Origin: Lachnospiraceae bacterium AM93-12TA | Lineage (GTDB): Bacteria > Bacillota > Clostridia > Lachnospirales > Lachnospiraceae | Reading direction: 5' to 3' | DNA length: 64,000 nt | Assembly (NCBI GenBank): GCA_027698105.1 | Contig: JAQERH010000009.1 | Coordinates: 30,675 to 94,674, forward strand | Shown here: in pieces, positions 16,612-23,972 of the stretch | Layout: every line of letters begins with the position of its first letter | Numbering within the stretch: position 1 is the first letter of the stretch | Made by a program: the position numbers and the translations under genes | Notes under the pieces: generated by a model | Databases searched by the model: none | Told to the model about the DNA's origin: nothing | What the model saw: the letters and a program-made list of their open reading frames with translations, nothing else

Positions 16612-18468
16612 TTATTTCTTCTTTTTTCTGCTGTCAAAATACATAAACTGGTCAATGGAATCTAAAATATCGGCGAAATCCTCTCTGGGAGCCAGATCGA
16701 TATACCGGTTCAAAAGCTCTGTCTCCTGTTTTTTATACCTGCCGTAAAAAATATCAAACAGATTGTGTCCCCTCAGATGAATTTTAAACAGCTCCATGTG
16801 GGCCTTCAAATCTTCCGGCGATCTTAAATCCCGCCCCAGAGCCTTGATAAACTTCCTGCCTGATGTCAGGCGGCACAGATAGTCTCTCCACTTTTCATAC
16901 AGAATCGTATAAAAATCCTCCTCAGACGGAATGACAGCCAGTTCTGCCATGATCCTGGGATTCAGGAAATAGTTCTCAAAGGAGTAATACTTCAGAATCA
17001 GCATATTTTTCTCCGTCACCCTGGGCAGGTGATCCACGTCCCGTTTTCCCTGCTCCTCATAGTAGCGGCAAAGCTGCCGTTTCAGCTCTCCTCTGTCCTT
17101 TCCATCCCCGTCCCGGATCATGAGAAACTGATCCTTAAAATGTACCTGGTTCATGTACTTCAAATTGGCGTAGGTCTTGATATTGGTACAGCTGTTGGTG
17201 GTGATAATAGAGACTCTGGACAGGCGTCCATCCTCTTTGTACACCTCAGAATAATATTTTTTCAGCAGAAGAGGGAGGCGGCTCTTGTCCTGCCTGCCTT
17301 CCACAATAAATACAAAATCCACATTCATGGCGTCTCCGGCTCCATAGCCCAGATCGTCTAAAATCTCCCCTATGTCCACCTGGCTTCGGACCAGAGAACA
17401 GAATTCCTCGTCCAGCACCACCTGGCGGATCTGACGGGATGTAAAATTCAAAAGAAGCTGTGGCGAGTGGGTACTGAAAATCACCTGATTTTTTTTAGAA
17501 AGGCGGTATAAAATCTCGCTGGCTGTCTTCTGAAGCCTGGGGTGCAGAAACAGCTCCGGATATTCCACCACGATAATACTGGGCAGCTGGTGTTCCTCCT
17601 CCACATAAGTTTCCAGGAGAGACAGCATATAGATGCACCTCATGCCCCGGCTCATCTGGGAGACAGGGCTGACCGTTCCTCTCTCTTTGCTGTAAAGCTC
17701 CGCCTGGACAGAAAACAGCTCTGTCAGATTTCCCCGAAGCCTGTACCTGATTTCATCGAAGCCGCCGTTCTTCTCAAAGTTCTCATTGATCCGATCTGCC
17801 ACCTTCCCCAGATTCAGCTGATAGAGCTTGTACTCAAACAGCTTCTGGGCTTCCAGGGCATTTAACTCCTCCGGCTTTTTCTGGTTAATCAGACCGATGC
17901 ACTGAAAGCAGTGAGAGCAGTCGCGGCCAGAGTCAAACAGGCAGGATCCGCTTCTCATCTGGTTCATCAGACGGCTGTTTCCCAGAAGAAACAGATCGCT
18001 CTGAAACGCATTCAGCTCCCGATCTGTGTCAATGTAATGAAGCTTTGGAAGTACCTGTGCAATATAGGGGTTATGCTTTCTGAAGCCGTCTGAAAATCGC
18101 TTTCTTCCCTCCCGGTTCACCGTACAGGTAAAGGACAGAATTCCATCCTGAAAAGAAGGCAGCTTCTTTTCAAAGTCACGTTTCCAGATTTCAAACCGCC
18201 GGTAAGCGCTGACTATGGCCTGGCTGTGAAAGAGAAGCAGATCCTCCTCCTCGATTTTAAGCTCCGTCTCAATCTCTATATTCTGCCCGCTCTCATCAAA
18301 ATCTCCGCCTAAAGCCTCCCGCCCTCCTGTCATCAGCCGGACGGCATCCAGTACGGAGGTCTTTCCTGTATTATTTTTCCCTACCAGGATCAGGGCGCTG
18401 TCAATCTCTGACAGCTCCATATCCCGGATCGATTTAAAGTTTTTAATTCGGATCCGCGTAAACCGCAC
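16612..18468 (-). CDS. OLD-like ATPase with Toprim domain and Cys4 insert
   Basis: A 618-residue ABC/SMC-type ATPase with a C-terminal Toprim-like domain, the layout of OLD-family nucleases. Walker A is GKNNTGKT (30-37), the signature region QMSRGMR (about 271-277), Walker B VVEYPELFLHP (E302), and the switch THSPQ (333-337). The Toprim part has E390 (FIVEG) and DGD at 453-455. An insert between the lobes contains C176, C184, C187 and C190, a likely zinc or Fe-S site. OLD proteins cut DNA and often serve in phage defence, but no partner gene (UvrD, retron, REase) is adjacent here, so the role is open. Confidence 0.8.
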   Translation of the reverse strand: MRFTRIRIKNFKSIRDMELSEIDSALILVGKNNTGKTSVLDAVRLMTGGREALGGDFDESGQNIEIETELKIEEEDLLLFHSQAIVSAYRRFEIWKRDFEKKLPSFQDGILSFTCTVNREGRKRFSDGFRKHNPYIAQVLPKLHYIDTDRELNAFQSDLFLLGNSRLMNQMRSGSCLFDSGRDCSHCFQCIGLINQKKPEELNALEAQKLFEYKLYQLNLGKVADRINENFEKNGGFDEIRYRLRGNLTELFSVQAELYSKERGTVSPVSQMSRGMRCIYMLSLLETYVEEEHQLPSIIVVEYPELFLHPRLQKTASEILYRLSKKNQVIFSTHSPQLLLNFTSRQIRQVVLDEEFCSLVRSQVDIGEILDDLGYGAGDAMNVDFVFIVEGRQDKSRLPLLLKKYYSEVYKEDGRLSRVSIITTNSCTNIKTYANLKYMNQVHFKDQFLMIRDGDGKDRGELKRQLCRYYEEQGKRDVDHLPRVTEKNMLILKYYSFENYFLNPRIMAELAVIPSEEDFYTILYEKWRDYLCRLTSGRKFIKALGRDLRSPEDLKAHMELFKIHLRGHNLFDIFYGRYKKQETELLNRYIDLAPREDFADILDSIDQFMYFDSRKKKK

Positions 18469-18546
18469 AACTGCTCCTCCTTCCCCTGTTTTATTCCCTT
18501 TATTATACGGCTTTAGGCGGTGTCTTTCAAATGATTTCTGGCAGTG

Positions 18547-20106
18547 CTACTGGGAAATTTCCTTCACCAGCACCAGCTGTTCCCCCGGCCTGGCCTCGCT
18601 GCGCTCTAACCCGTTGGCTTCCATTACATGATCCACAGTCGTATGGAATTTTTTTGCAATTTTCCACAAAGAATCCCCTGGCTGCACAATATAACCCACA
18701 ATTCCAGGCATTTCCTGGAGCTTCTTCAAATCCAAAGGCTCTGTCCTGGCCCCCGTGACCACCTGCTCACACACTGGCTGAAGGGCCAGCAGAGCCGCTG
18801 TGATCACCGCCTTTATCTCCACACTCTCAGAGCCAAGCATCACAGCAGTCAGCTGCTCCAATCCCATATTCAGCTGGTAAATGCTGTTCTCATCCATACC
18901 TCTGGCTTCTGCCGTACAGTGAAACGGAACCAGCTCCTCTGTGTAACCTACAGGCGCCCCGTCGTCATCAGTCAGATAGAGAAGTCCCACCTCCAGAACA
19001 CCCTCCAGGTGGAGGCCATCCTCCCTGGGCTCTGCTGCGTCCAGTTTCACCTCCCCTGTGCTGTGGCAGATCTGAAGAATCCGTTCCGGCTGGTGCAGAT
19101 CAATTTTTTCAGCTGCCTTGCATTTGCAGGTATTTTTCGCCAGAAGGCGATCAAAGCAGGCAGTTCCTGTGTCCAGAATCAGCTCACAGCCAGTGGAGTA
19201 CATATCACTTAAAAGCTCCATATGCTGCTCCTCATAGAGCTTCATATCCAGCTCCAGAACTGCGTCTATGGAAAGCTCCCGCATCTCTCCGTCGCTGTCC
19301 GGCTTCATCTCAATTTCCTGGTGAAGCAGACGCACCGACACAAAAGGAATCATACTCTCCTCTGCCTCTGCAAGCTCCACCTCTCCGGAAAATGGAATAC
19401 TCTCCTCCACCCACTGCACCGGTGTGTGTTCGCCCTCTCCGCTGTAAATGACAAAAATCAGAAGCTCTCCCTCCAGATGGACTGCTCCATGAACCGGACT
19501 GCAGGAAACGCCCCGAAGTTTCATTTCCCTCCACAAAATTGTCTCCATATTCGGCTTATTGGCAGACAGGGAAAGCTCCTCACGGATTCGGTAGGTATCC
19601 TTTCTTCTGACAGCAATGGCGGCCACGTCAATCTCTCTTCTCTGTATCTCCACCTTCCCATCATCTGTCTTCACGTCCACCGCCGCCTCCGCATCGCACA
19701 GGCTTTCCACCCGTACCTCCAACGTCACAACTGCCTTGATATTCAGCTTTCTGGAATTAATCATGCCTGTGTTCAGATCCTCCAGATTCCAGGACACCTG
19801 GGTACTGTCCTTCTCCTCCAGATCCGGCACATTTACCGTCTCCTCAAAAGGGATTTCTCCTTTTAAGGACTGAAGTCCTCCTGACTCTCTGCGGTATAAA
19901 ACTGAAAAGGAAAGCTTTCCCCGGATCAGCACCTTGTCTCCCTGTGCTCTGGAGGATTCAATCTGAATGTCCCCGTCTCCCAGAAGCACAGACGATACAT
20001 CATCCATGGTGTCCGGTACAATAAAATCATCGTCCATAGTAATCTGGGATACTGCCGTCCCCTTCTGCCGGTTCATGTGAATGTTATTTTTAATCAGCTC
20101 CATCAT
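18547..20106 (-). CDS. sipL: SipL-like spore morphogenesis protein (DUF3794 + LysM)
   Basis: A 519-residue protein with three DUF3794/SPOCS-type repeats over roughly residues 30-460 and a C-terminal LysM domain (VQPGDSLWKIAKKFHTTVDHVMEANGL). This is the architecture and length of SipL, the Clostridioides difficile protein whose LysM domain binds SpoIVA and is needed for coat assembly around the forespore. It implies that the organism sporulates. No signal peptide is present, as expected for a mother-cell protein. The gene is flanked by terminator-like sequence on its upstream side and stands alone. Confidence 0.85.
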   Translation of the reverse strand: MMELIKNNIHMNRQKGTAVSQITMDDDFIVPDTMDDVSSVLLGDGDIQIESSRAQGDKVLIRGKLSFSVLYRRESGGLQSLKGEIPFEETVNVPDLEEKDSTQVSWNLEDLNTGMINSRKLNIKAVVTLEVRVESLCDAEAAVDVKTDDGKVEIQRREIDVAAIAVRRKDTYRIREELSLSANKPNMETILWREMKLRGVSCSPVHGAVHLEGELLIFVIYSGEGEHTPVQWVEESIPFSGEVELAEAEESMIPFVSVRLLHQEIEMKPDSDGEMRELSIDAVLELDMKLYEEQHMELLSDMYSTGCELILDTGTACFDRLLAKNTCKCKAAEKIDLHQPERILQICHSTGEVKLDAAEPREDGLHLEGVLEVGLLYLTDDDGAPVGYTEELVPFHCTAEARGMDENSIYQLNMGLEQLTAVMLGSESVEIKAVITAALLALQPVCEQVVTGARTEPLDLKKLQEMPGIVGYIVQPGDSLWKIAKKFHTTVDHVMEANGLERSEARPGEQLVLVKEISQ

Positions 20107-20209
20107 TTTGCCACCACGCCTTTCCCTTTGATGCAGACTCTGTCCTGCTCTTCTTCCTGGACCATCGGCAGAACCTCTCTGCCGCGGCTTTGTGACAGTC
20201 TATGCATAG

Positions 20210-20258
20210 AAAAGGCGGGATATGCCCTGTTACTATGGGCCTATCCCGCCTATTTTTT
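20210..20258. terminator. Strong bidirectional terminator
   Basis: AGGCGGGATA with an adjoining GCCC pairs with GGGC and TATCCCGCCT, flanked by TTTT on the minus side and TTTTTT on the plus side. The stop codon of the 20250 gene lies inside the stem. Confidence 0.85.
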
Positions 20259-20747
20259 CTTTCTGAATAAGATAATCTGAGCTGCCAGAAGAATTCCTGC
20301 CATAATCAGGAACATAGCCAGGCTGTGATTCAAAAGGCCTGAATACCGGTAAAATCCCCAGTACACCACTGCGTAGAGAACCACAACTACAATGAAGTAA
20401 AGCGTTCTCTCCTTCTTTCCCACTCCTGACAGCAGGGTAAAATTCCCCAGATATTTTTTATTAAGCCAGACTGAATAAATCAGAAAAAGAAGGATTCCTC
20501 CCAAAAGCAGTCCCAGGACTTTCATACTTCCAATTCTTCCATACAGCGCAGCCCCCAGAAAGCAGACTGCCCCCAGGCAGATACTCGCCACAGCACCTTT
20601 TCTGATAAACTCCCTGCGCTGTTCCGGTTCAAGGGCCTCCGTCTGCCTGATTTGAAAAAATCTGAGATCCGGCTTTTTCAGGCGAACCGCACTCTCCAAG
20701 ATGCAGATAATTCCTGCAATCAGCAAAATGATACTTACCTGGTTCAT
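20250..20747 (-). CDS. Hypothetical membrane protein
   Basis: A 165-residue protein with about five hydrophobic helices (near 3-20, 50-68, 74-92, 115-133, 140-160) and a charged loop RQTEALEPEQRREFIRKG between the first two. It resembles small DUF3784-like membrane proteins of Clostridia, but I do not recognise a named family with confidence. It is downstream of the TtcA-like gene by 34 bp, likely co-transcribed, and ends in a terminator. Confidence 0.7.
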   Translation of the reverse strand: MNQVSIILLIAGIICILESAVRLKKPDLRFFQIRQTEALEPEQRREFIRKGAVASICLGAVCFLGAALYGRIGSMKVLGLLLGGILLFLIYSVWLNKKYLGNFTLLSGVGKKERTLYFIVVVVLYAVVYWGFYRYSGLLNHSLAMFLIMAGILLAAQIILFRKKK

Positions 20748-20781
20748 CCTGACACCCCCTTACACACATTCGAATCTGACT

Positions 20782-21654
20782 CTAATACTCCTCCAGGAAA
20801 TGGTGGCGTTCTTTTCCCTTCACGTATCCGATACAGGCGTCCAGATTGACGTTCTCCACACTTTTGAAAATATTCGTCTCAATGTGAGGATTAATGGTTC
20901 TGAATTTTGCAATCAGCTCCTTCATCTCCTGGCGCTTTGACATGTGGGCCTCCTCTTCTCTGGAAATGGCCTCTGTGAACCGGCAGGCACACTGGAGAAA
21001 CTGCAGTCCGTTGAAATCGCGCCAGGCCTCGATATCTGCCTCCTTCACCAGGTACAGGGGGCGGATCAGCTCCATGCCCTCAAAATTCGTACTGTGCAGC
21101 TTAGGCATCATGGTGTTGACCTGAGCCCCATAGAGCATACTCATGAGAATGGTCTCAATCACATCGTCAAAATGGTGTCCCAGGGCAATCTTGTTGCACC
21201 CCAGCCTTTTAGCGTTGGCATACAGATGGCCTCTCCGCATTCTGGCACACAGGTAGCAGGGAGACTGATCCACGTCCACCACTACATCAAAGATATCTGA
21301 CTCAAACACAGTAATGGGAATTCCCATAATCCTTGCGTTTTCCTCAATCATTCTCCTGTTTTCCGGATTATAGCCCGGATCCATCACAAGAAAATGCAGT
21401 CCGAATTCCATCTTTCCGTGGCGCAGAATCTCCTGCATACACTTTGCAAGGAGCATGGAATCCTTTCCCCCGGAAATGCAGACGGCAATGTTGTCGCCCT
21501 CCTGAATCATGTCATATTCATTCAGGGCCTTCACAAAGGGCCGCCAGATTTCCTTGCGGAACTTCTTAATCACGCTTTTTTCAATTTCTCTGCACCGTTC
21601 TGCCGCCGTCTCCTGCTTTTCTCTCACTGTCTCGTTAGCCTGCAATCTTACCAT
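20782..21654 (-). CDS. TtcA-like PP-loop tRNA thiolation protein
   Basis: A 290-residue PP-loop ATPase of the TtcA/TtuA group, which thiolates tRNA (TtcA makes 2-thiocytidine at position 32). The PP-loop is SGGKDS (61-66). The CxxC pair is C133/C136 (SPCYLCARMRRG), and further cysteines C222/C224 (LQCACRF) could complete an Fe-S site. The LGHHFDDVIET motif is standard for the family. It overlaps the 3' end of the serine acetyltransferase gene by 20 bp, so they are co-translated. A cysteine biosynthesis gene next to a sulfur-transfer gene is a sensible pairing. Confidence 0.85.
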   Translation of the reverse strand: MVRLQANETVREKQETAAERCREIEKSVIKKFRKEIWRPFVKALNEYDMIQEGDNIAVCISGGKDSMLLAKCMQEILRHGKMEFGLHFLVMDPGYNPENRRMIEENARIMGIPITVFESDIFDVVVDVDQSPCYLCARMRRGHLYANAKRLGCNKIALGHHFDDVIETILMSMLYGAQVNTMMPKLHSTNFEGMELIRPLYLVKEADIEAWRDFNGLQFLQCACRFTEAISREEEAHMSKRQEMKELIAKFRTINPHIETNIFKSVENVNLDACIGYVKGKERHHFLEEY

Positions 21655-22330
21655 CCTTTTTCTCGCCTTTATCTTTTTCGTTCAGCTCCCGCTCCATCCG
21701 GCGAAGCTCCCGTTTCAGCTGCTTGATCTCCCCCTTCAGAGCCTCAATCTGCTCTACCAGTTTCCTGTCATGGGCTCCCAGGATAACCGTCTCCTTCTTC
21801 TGAATCTTTACGCCGTCCTTTTTCACTGGTTTAGCCGGGATTCCCACTGCTGTGATATTCTCCTCCAGCGGCTGTAAAAGCACTGCGTTGGCGGCAATCG
21901 AACAGTTGTCTCCCACCTGGAAGGAGCCGAGAATCTTCGCCCCTGAACCGACTGTCACATTATTTCCCAGAGTTGGATGACGCTTTCCTTTTTTCGTACC
22001 AACTCCTCCCAGAGTAACACCCTGGTAAATGGTGCAGTTGTCTCCCACCACGGCAGTCTCTCCAATGACTACCCCGGCGCCGTGGTCAATCAAAATCCCA
22101 TGGCCCAGCTGAGCTCCAGGGTGAATCTCAATCAGAGTAAAAAATCTGGCGATCTGGGAGATCAGGCGGGCAACAAAAAACATCCGCTTCTGGTAAAACC
22201 AGTGGGCAATTCTATGCCAGATCAGCGCATGGACGCCCTGATAAAGCAGAAGCACCTCCAGAGCGCTTCTGGCCGCCGGATCCCGTTCCTTTACAGCTTT
22301 CACATCAAGCCAAATATCCTTTAAAATCAT
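21635..22330 (-). CDS. cysE: Serine O-acetyltransferase
   Basis: A 231-residue serine acetyltransferase of the short Firmicutes type, making O-acetylserine for cysteine synthesis. The left-handed beta-helix hexapeptides run through HPGAQLGHGILIDHGAGVVIGE to VGSGAKILGSFQVG, with the catalytic histidine in IDHGAG. The last about 45 residues are a charged coiled coil (LVEQIEALKGEIKQLKRELRRMERELNEK), an extra relative to the core enzyme. The ATG at 22330 follows AAGGAGAA and is preferred to one six codons upstream. No CysK partner is adjacent. Confidence 0.93.
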   Translation of the reverse strand: MILKDIWLDVKAVKERDPAARSALEVLLLYQGVHALIWHRIAHWFYQKRMFFVARLISQIARFFTLIEIHPGAQLGHGILIDHGAGVVIGETAVVGDNCTIYQGVTLGGVGTKKGKRHPTLGNNVTVGSGAKILGSFQVGDNCSIAANAVLLQPLEENITAVGIPAKPVKKDGVKIQKKETVILGAHDRKLVEQIEALKGEIKQLKRELRRMERELNEKDKGEKKDGKIAG

Positions 22331-22382
22331 AGCCTTCTCCTTTTTCAAACAATTTTAAAGCAACACACTGTGATATTGCTAC

Positions 22383-22412
22383 ATTATATAGTCGTTCTGC
22401 CAATTCTGTCAA
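22383..22412 (-). promoter_or_regulatory. Sigma-A promoter of cysE
   Basis: TTGACA, 18 bp, TATAAT on the minus strand, about 50 bp upstream of the cysE ATG. Confidence 0.8.
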
Positions 22413-22437
22413 TGTCGTCTGAATAAGAATATATAAA

Positions 22438-22495
22438 AGAACAAGAACCAGTTTTCCTGTTCCACTTAAAGTCACCGAAAACTGGTTCTTGTTCT
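22438..22495 (-). repeat. Long hairpin of the conserved-loop family (copy 2)
   Basis: A perfect 19-bp stem (22438-22456 with 22477-22495) closes a 20-nt loop. Read on the minus strand the loop contains GGTGACTTTAAGTGGAACA, identical to that of the copy at 42127. It lies 22 bp beyond the HD-gene stop and just upstream of the cysE promoter. Confidence 0.85.
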
Positions 22496-22516
22496 CTTTT
22501 CAATAGCTTCTGATTA

Positions 22517-23050
22517 TTATTCTCCGAATACCATCCGGCACAGTCTGATATACTCTCGGTATTCAGGGAAATCAGACAAATCCCTGAAAGCCTCCGCCAT
22601 AGAGGTATAGTACCAGCCTTGCCAGCGCTTTTCCTTCATGTTAAACCGCTCGAATACTGCATCTCCAATCAGCAGATAGTCTCTGGCTGTGTTCCTCAGA
22701 TTGCTGAGTTTATCTCCCAGAGCCAGGATCTTCTCATCCCGTCCGGCGTGTGCCAGACGATCAATCGTCGCCTGCTTTCTCTCTCTCCAGGATTTGGACT
22801 TATCCTCTGTTTCCCCTGCCACCAGCGCGGCTACCCGATAGCCGAACTCCTTTTCAAGCTCTTCCAGTGTAACTCCGGCGTCTTCAATGGTATCGTGAAG
22901 AACCGCAGCTGCAATCAATTCCTCATCCTCCGTGAGGGAGGACACGATCAGAGCCGTATCAAGGGGGTGGGTAATATAGGGGATATTTCCGCCCTTCCTC
23001 ACAGCGCCTCTGTGGGCTTCTGCCGCAAATACTGCCGCCTTACGAATCAT
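22517..23050 (-). CDS. HD-domain small alarmone hydrolase-like protein
   Basis: A 177-residue HD-domain protein resembling the hydrolase half of RelA/SpoT and the MESH1/SAH group, which degrade (p)ppGpp. Motifs are FAAEAHRGAVRKGGNIPYITHPL (first H), AAVLHDTIEDAG (HD, ED) and the late DKLSNLRNTARD. These match the alarmone-hydrolase consensus. No synthetase, TGS or ACT domain is present. I start at the ATG at 23050, after GGAGAG, rather than at upstream frames inside the mscS gene. It sits 4 bp past the MscS stop. Substrate is inferred. Confidence 0.82.
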   Translation of the reverse strand: MIRKAAVFAAEAHRGAVRKGGNIPYITHPLDTALIVSSLTEDEELIAAAVLHDTIEDAGVTLEELEKEFGYRVAALVAGETEDKSKSWRERKQATIDRLAHAGRDEKILALGDKLSNLRNTARDYLLIGDAVFERFNMKEKRWQGWYYTSMAEAFRDLSDFPEYREYIRLCRMVFGE

Positions 23051-23054
23051 GCCT

Positions 23055-23972
23055 CTACTCTCCATCCTGAACTGCACCTGTAATGTGAACATCCATCTGC
23101 CTGTATGGAATTTCAACGCCAGCCTCGTCAAAAGCCAGCTTGATTTTCTCTATAATATCCCATCTGGCAGCCCAGTAATCCTCTGATTTCGTCCATCCTC
23201 TGGCTCCCAGCACCACGCTGTCATCTCCCAGAGAATCTACATAGGTGACAATAGGCTCCTCTTTAAGAACCGACGGATGCTGTCTGTAAATCCTGTCGAT
23301 AATATCCTTGGCCTTCTTCAGGTCAGACTGATAGCCAATGCCTACTGTCAAATCGAGGCGCCGTTTTTCCATAGCCGTCACATTGGTGACAATAGAATTG
23401 GACAAAGTACCGTTTGGAATAGAAATCGTCTTATTGTCAATGGTCACCAGAATGGTATAGACCAGACCGATAATAGATACGGTTCCCTCTGCATCAGGCA
23501 TTACAATATAATCGCCCACTTTGAAGGGCTTCATCACAAGAATTAAAATACCGCCCGCAAAGTTTTTAAGGCTCTCCTGAAGGGCCAGGCCGATAGCCAG
23601 ACCGGCAGAGCCTAAAATCGCTACTATGGAAGCAGAATCAATTCCCATCTGTCCTGCGATAATGAAAATCAGCAGCGCATTCAGGGAAAACTTCAGCAGA
23701 GAGCCGATAAATTTTGTAACGCCGATTTCCATTCCGGCCCGCTCAAAAGAATGCTGAGCCATCTTTAACAGCAAACGGATGATTTTCCGGCCCACAATAA
23801 AAATGGTTAAAATGACTAACAGATTCAGCCCAAGTCTTATGAAATCCGGCATCCAGCCTTTAATCGTGTCCATCAGCACATCTGGCTTTCCAAGCTCCTG
23901 AAGCTCTTTTAAGTCCTCTCCTAATGCAGCAATCGCATCTGTTTCCTGAGTTGGTGTTGATAAAAAAATCAT
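23055..23972 (-). CDS. MscS-family mechanosensitive channel
   Basis: A 305-residue small-conductance mechanosensitive channel that releases solutes on hypo-osmotic shock. Three membrane helices precede the pore helix GSAGLAIGLALQESLKNFAGGILIL, followed by the cytoplasmic beta-domain (VGDYIVMPDAEGTVSIIGLVYT) and an alpha/beta tail. The start is fixed by AGGAGAAATAAATG. Unusually, the upstream glgB frame runs 113 bp into this gene in another frame. Confidence 0.92.
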   Translation of the reverse strand: MIFLSTPTQETDAIAALGEDLKELQELGKPDVLMDTIKGWMPDFIRLGLNLLVILTIFIVGRKIIRLLLKMAQHSFERAGMEIGVTKFIGSLLKFSLNALLIFIIAGQMGIDSASIVAILGSAGLAIGLALQESLKNFAGGILILVMKPFKVGDYIVMPDAEGTVSIIGLVYTILVTIDNKTISIPNGTLSNSIVTNVTAMEKRRLDLTVGIGYQSDLKKAKDIIDRIYRQHPSVLKEEPIVTYVDSLGDDSVVLGARGWTKSEDYWAARWDIIEKIKLAFDEAGVEIPYRQMDVHITGAVQDGE

